From: Deltaproteobacteria bacterium
GTDB lineage: Bacteria > Desulfobacterota > GWC2-55-46 > JADFVP01
Reading direction: 5' to 3'
DNA: 8,578 bases
Assembly: GCA_024275855.1 (NCBI GenBank)
Contig: JAJRYL010000131.1
Coordinates: forward strand, 1-8,578
A program made the translations under genes and the position numbers. A model generated the notes under the pieces. That model was given only the letters and a program-made list of their open reading frames with translations, made no database searches and was not told the DNA's origin. This document shows, one piece after another, positions 5,759 through 8,578 of the stretch. The first letter of the stretch is position 1, and every line of letters begins with the position of its first letter.

Positions 5759-6178
5759 ATGATAGGGGCTGTAATAATAACTCATGGCGAACTCGCCTCT
5801 GCATTGTTAAAGACCGCAGAGAGCATCACCGGCCATATTGAAGGCGTCAGGATCGTTCCTGTTGAGAAGGCCGACAATACCGAAGAGATCAGAGACGTAT
5901 TGACCAGCGCCACTGCCGAGGTGGACAGCGCCGCCGGTGTTATAATATTTACCGACATGTTCGGCGGCACGCCGTCTAACATCGCTCTTTCTATGCTCAA
6001 TAATGGTAATATAGAGGTAATAACGGGGGTGAACCTTCCTGTGCTTATAAAGTTTTTCGGCAACAGAACAGACAAACCCCTGACAGAGCTTGCCGGTATG
6101 CTGAAGGAGTACGGCAGAGAATCGATAGTGCTTGCCGGTGATATACTTAAAGAGAAGAGAGAAGAGAAGGAGAAGTAG
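5759..6178 (+). CDS. PTS mannose/sorbose-family EIIA component
   Basis: This 139-aa soluble EIIA-Man-type protein takes phosphate from HPr on a histidine near the N-terminus: H9 in MIGAVIITHGELA. Other family motifs are FTDMFGGTPSNIA (about residues 64–76) and the VITGVNLPVLIKFF strand-helix. The C-terminus is strongly charged (Lys/Glu-rich after about residue 129) and probably forms a short disordered tail or helix, in place of the longer linker to EIIB seen in fused ManX proteins. GGGAG at 5743–5747 lies 11 nt before the ATG, rather far but acceptable. It sits 28 nt after rapZ and 43 nt before a separate EIIB. No EIIC/EIID follows, so a regulatory role is inferred rather than sugar import by itself. 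Confidence 0.94.
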   Translation: MIGAVIITHGELASALLKTAESITGHIEGVRIVPVEKADNTEEIRDVLTSATAEVDSAAGVIIFTDMFGGTPSNIALSMLNNGNIEVITGVNLPVLIKFFGNRTDKPLTELAGMLKEYGRESIVLAGDILKEKREEKEK

Positions 6179-6221
6179 CTGGCGGCTATCGGCTCCGTTA
6201 ATTCAAATAAATCCGAGTGTA

Positions 6222-6689
6222 ATGATAAATCTTGTTAGGGTAGACGACAGGCTGCTGCATGGACAGATAATATGCGCATGGGTGCCTTACTGTAGCGCGG
6301 ATATGCTTATTGTGGCCTCAGACGCCGCGGCCTCGGACGAGTTGCTGAAAGAAATTTTAATGTCGTGCACGCAGGGCGGGCTTGGCGTAAAGGTGCTGAA
6401 TGTGGAAGACGCGGTAGAGGTGCTGCTTGCGGGTTCGTATAGCGACGAGCAGGTTATTCTCGTAGTCGGCAATCTTCACGACGCGTTCAGGCTCTTTGAG
6501 CAGGGCATTCATTTCAAGGCCCTTAACCTCGGCAACCTTCATCACGAGAACGGTGGGCGTATGTTGACGCCATCGGTTACCGTGGATAATAAAGACGAGG
6601 CCCTGCTCTCTAAATTAGCGGGCAAAGGCGTGGCTATAGAAATTCGAGACGTACCGACTTCGGCGAGCCTGCCTTACTCTCCCGGTTGA
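6222..6689 (+). CDS. PTS mannose/sorbose-family EIIB component
   Basis: This 155-aa soluble EIIB protein is phosphorylated by EIIA-Man on a histidine: H13 in NLVRVDDRLLHGQIICAWV. Further family blocks are the MLIVASDAAASDELLKEIL segment, VKVLNVEDAVEVL, VILVVGNLHDAFRLFEQGI, KALNLGNLHHENGGRMLTPSVTVD and VAIEIRDVPT. In a transporter it would pass phosphate to sugar moving through EIIC/EIID, but no permease gene follows before HPr. The start is set by homology at ATG 6222, because a longer in-frame ATG at 6132 lies inside the EIIA gene and adds unrelated basic residues. The ribosome site is poor (GAG at 6215–6217), so translation may depend on coupling to EIIA 43 nt upstream. Confidence 0.94.
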   Translation: MINLVRVDDRLLHGQIICAWVPYCSADMLIVASDAAASDELLKEILMSCTQGGLGVKVLNVEDAVEVLLAGSYSDEQVILVVGNLHDAFRLFEQGIHFKALNLGNLHHENGGRMLTPSVTVDNKDEALLSKLAGKGVAIEIRDVPTSASLPYSPG

Positions 6690-6713
6690 TACCGTCCGTA
6701 CGGTAGCGGTATC
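6688..6713 (+). promoter_or_regulatory. Hairpin between EIIB and ptsH
   Basis: GATACCG (6688–6694) can pair with CGGTATC (6707–6713), a 7-bp stem starting at the EIIB stop codon. A nested alternative is TACCGT (6690–6695) with ACGGTA (6700–6705) around a CCGT loop. No T-run follows, so it is not a standard intrinsic terminator; an mRNA-processing or stabilising hairpin is possible. The AT-rich stretch 6714–6767 then leads to ptsH. Confidence 0.4.
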
Positions 6714-6767
6714 TGTTGATTACTATTATTGAACACTTTCTGTTATTAAATTATAGGGTGTAAAAAG

Positions 6768-7046
6768 ATGGCAGACGATATTGTAAAGACGTTTCAGATT
6801 CAGAACAAGCTTGGGCTTCACGCCCGTGCCGCCTCATTATTCGTACAGCTTGCCAGTAAGTTCGACGCCGACATAACGGTCTGCAAGGACGACCAGGAGG
6901 TGAACGGCAAGTCCATTATGGGTATTTTGATACTTGCCGCGCCAAAAGGCTCAGAGGTAACTTTAAAGGCCTCCGGGGCCGAGGCCGAAGATGCCGTTAA
7001 AGCGCTTGGGGCGCTGATAGACGATAAGTTTGAAGAGGGTGAGTAG
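6768..7046 (+). CDS. ptsH: Phosphocarrier protein HPr
   Basis: This 92-aa cytoplasmic phosphocarrier takes phosphate from EI and passes it to EIIA proteins. The phosphorelay site is H18 in [11 protein letters not shown]. The regulatory site is S49 in [16 protein letters not shown], the serine that HprK modifies in family members; its presence fits the intact hprK gene nearby. The N-terminus is about 3 residues longer than the usual His15 numbering. AGGGTG (6755–6760) precedes the ATG by 7 nt. A 78-nt AT-rich gap with a hairpin separates it from EIIB, the largest break within the EIIA–EI stretch, so a promoter or processing site may lie there. Its TAG stop is 2 nt before the ptsI ATG, so the two are co-translated. 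Confidence 0.97.
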   Translation: MADDIVKTFQIQNKLGLHARAASLFVQLASKFDADITVCKDDQEVNGKSIMGILILAAPKGSEVTLKASGAEAEDAVKALGALIDDKFEEGE

Positions 7047-7048
7047 AA

Positions 7049-8578
7049 ATGGGTAAAATCGGAAAACAGGTTGCGCTTATGAAGGGTATCGGGGTCTCCT
7101 CCGGGGTTACGATAGGGCGCGCCTTTGTCCTTAAGTCTATGGGTATAGACCTTGCGCACCGCTGTTTCCTCGAAGACTCGGAGACAGACCACGAGGTGGC
7201 CCGCTTTGAGCGCGCGATAGAAATGTCGGCTGATGAGCTTAAGGCGGTAAAGGCGAAGATGGAGGCCGATGGCCGAGGGCAGGAGCATATCCGTATTATC
7301 GACGCCCATCTGCTTATACTCAGAGACCACATGATTACAGGCGATACCATTGAGATTATTCGCAAAGAGCGTGTTAATGCCGAGTGGGCGCTTAAAAAAG
7401 TTATGGAGGGGCTCTTAGACTTCTTCAACAATATAGACGACGAGTACCTCAGGCAGCGCAGTTCCGATATTGAGCATCTCGTGGAGATGGTTCTTATAAA
7501 CCTTACCGGGCGCAAAAAAGAGTCTCTTTCGGACCTGCGCAGTCCTGCCGTTGTCGTCTCCCACGACCTGTCGCCCGCCGAGACCGCTAAAATGGTAAAA
7601 GGCACTGTGCTCGGTTTCTTAACCGACGCCGGCGCCAAGACGTCGCATACCGCTATTATGGCGCGTGCCCTTGAAATTCCGGCTGTAGTCGGCCTTGAGA
7701 CGATTACCCATAACGTAGAGACCGGAGATATGGTTATCATAGACGGCACCACGGGTACGGTAATTATAAACCCGTCCAAGTCGGTGGTAAACGTCTATAA
7801 AAAGCGCAAGGAGAGGTACGAAAATTACGGCAGGTCGCTCTTCCACTATAAAGACATGCCGAGCGAGACCACGGACGGCGAGCGGATCACCCTTATGGGC
7901 AACCTGGAAATAGTAGAAGAGATAGACTCTCTTTTAAAGAACGGGGCCGAGGGAATAGGGCTATACAGGACGGAGTTTCTTTATCTTAACAGAAAAAACC
8001 TGCCGACCGAAGAGGAGCATCTTGAGGCGTACGAGACCATTATACGGCGTATGGCTCCGCGCCCCGTCGTTATACGCACGCTTGACGTCGGGGGCGATAA
8101 ACTGCTGCCGAGCATGGAGGTCTCCGATGAGATAAACCCCGCGCTCGGCCTTAGGGCTATCCGCTTCTGTTTAAAGAACAGGGACATCTTCAAGGTTCAG
8201 CTAAGAGGCATTCTGCGCGCGAGCGCAAAGGGGCCGGTGCAGATTCTGCTGCCGATGATCTCCGGCGTCGAAGAGATTCGCCACGCCAAGGCGCTTATAG
8301 AGGAGTGCAAGCAGGAGCTTGTAAACGAAGGTAAGCAGTTTGACCGCGACGTAGAGCTTGGCGTGATGATTGAGATTCCGTCGGCTGCGGTTATTACGGA
8401 TCTGATAGCGAAAGAGGTGGACTTTCTTTCAATAGGTACCAACGACCTGTTGCAGTATACTTTGGCGATAGACCGTGTTAACGAGCATGTAGCCTACCTG
8501 TACGAACCGTTTCACCCGGCGGTGCTCCGTATTATAAAGACCGTTGCCGAGGCCGCAATCGACGCAGGCATAAGCGTC
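7049..8578 (+). CDS. ptsI: PTS enzyme I (phosphoenolpyruvate–protein phosphotransferase), 3' truncated by the window
   Basis: The visible 510 codons run in frame to the last base of the window. EI transfers phosphate from PEP to HPr. The N-terminal domain starts at [15 protein letters not shown] (from residue 12) with the helical HPr-binding subdomain (about 35–145). The phospho-histidine is H200 in [21 protein letters not shown], and the linker is followed by the PEP-binding TIM barrel: [81 protein letters not shown]. The sequence ends at DAGISV, just before the expected active-site Cys motif (…CGEMA), so that residue cannot be checked; about 60–80 residues are missing compared with the family. 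No GAF domain precedes it, so it is canonical EI rather than EI-Ntr. GAGG at 7035–7038 lies 10 nt before ATG 7049; ATG 7079 is a less likely alternative. Confidence 0.96.
   Translation, partial: MGKIGKQVALMKGIGVSSGVTIGRAFVLKSMGIDLAHRCFLEDSETDHEVARFERAIEMSADELKAVKAKMEADGRGQEHIRIIDAHLLILRDHMITGDTIEIIRKERVNAEWALKKVMEGLLDFFNNIDDEYLRQRSSDIEHLVEMVLINLTGRKKESLSDLRSPAVVVSHDLSPAETAKMVKGTVLGFLTDAGAKTSHTAIMARALEIPAVVGLETITHNVETGDMVIIDGTTGTVIINPSKSVVNVYKKRKERYENYGRSLFHYKDMPSETTDGERITLMGNLEIVEEIDSLLKNGAEGIGLYRTEFLYLNRKNLPTEEEHLEAYETIIRRMAPRPVVIRTLDVGGDKLLPSMEVSDEINPALGLRAIRFCLKNRDIFKVQLRGILRASAKGPVQILLPMISGVEEIRHAKALIEECKQELVNEGKQFDRDVELGVMIEIPSAAVITDLIAKEVDFLSIGTNDLLQYTLAIDRVNEHVAYLYEPFHPAVLRIIKTVAEAAIDAGISV

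Noticed and set aside
6132..6221. Upstream ATG for the EIIB gene
   Set aside because: It lies inside EIIA and encodes 30 unrelated basic residues; EIIB proteins start right before NLVRVDDRLLHGQ.
6997..7779. 260-aa minus-strand open frame opposite ptsH/ptsI
   Set aside because: The translation is Ser/Arg/Ile-rich with no recognisable domain and lies opposite the conserved EI sequence; it is a codon-bias shadow.
1..8578. CRISPR arrays, tRNA/rRNA genes, insertion sequences, attachment sites
   Set aside because: No regularly spaced repeats, cloverleaf-like segments, transposase motifs or terminal inverted repeats were seen. The block reads as conserved vertical core genes.

Overview
The window is a compact, single-strand block of housekeeping and regulatory genes, all on the + strand, from a Gram-negative (LPS-making) bacterium. 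The gene order lptA–lptB–rpoN–hpf–ptsN–hprK–rapZ–mannose-type EIIA–EIIB–HPr–EI is typical of the deltaproteobacterial grade (Desulfobacterota and relatives). That assignment rests on gene order and protein motifs only. Base composition looks near 50% G+C, with unusually heavy use of the ATA isoleucine codon.

Layout. 2–580: 3' part of lptA (periplasmic LPS bridge), with an Ala/Lys-rich repeated linker at its N-terminal side. 537–1259: lptB (LPS export ATPase), overlapping lptA by 44 nt. 1271–1335: a second, slightly diverged copy of the last 18 codons of lptB plus its stop. 1371–2816: rpoN (sigma-54), full length but broken by one in-frame TAG at 1908–1910. 2817–2932: intergenic region with a perfect TATAAT and a small palindrome. 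2933–3277: hpf (ribosome hibernation). 3278–3379: T-run and competing hairpins. 3380–3850: ptsN (EIIA-Ntr). 3902–4873: hprK. 4870–5730: rapZ, overlapping hprK by 4 nt. 5759–6178 and 6222–6689: mannose-family EIIA and EIIB. 6768–7046: ptsH (HPr). 7049–8578: ptsI (EI), which runs off the window just before its active-site cysteine motif.

How the genes work together. EI and HPr form the phosphoryl entry chain. HPr keeps both the phosphorelay histidine and the serine motif phosphorylated by HprK. Two phospho-acceptor branches are present, ptsN and the mannose-type EIIA/EIIB pair, but no EIIC/EIID membrane permease lies between EIIB and HPr, so the PTS here looks mainly regulatory. LPS export, sigma-54, ribosome hibernation and RapZ (a regulator of amino-sugar/envelope precursor supply in enterics) share the locus, suggesting that envelope synthesis is tied to carbon/nitrogen status.

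The two real anomalies lie within about 700 nt of each other: the duplicated lptB 3' end, whose copies differ only at synonymous sites across 18 codons, and the amber codon in rpoN. Either could be biological or a strain-mixture or sequencing artefact. No mobile element, CRISPR array or tRNA/rRNA gene is visible. I do not see a wholly new system: the rest is a well-known conserved cluster with local peculiarities.
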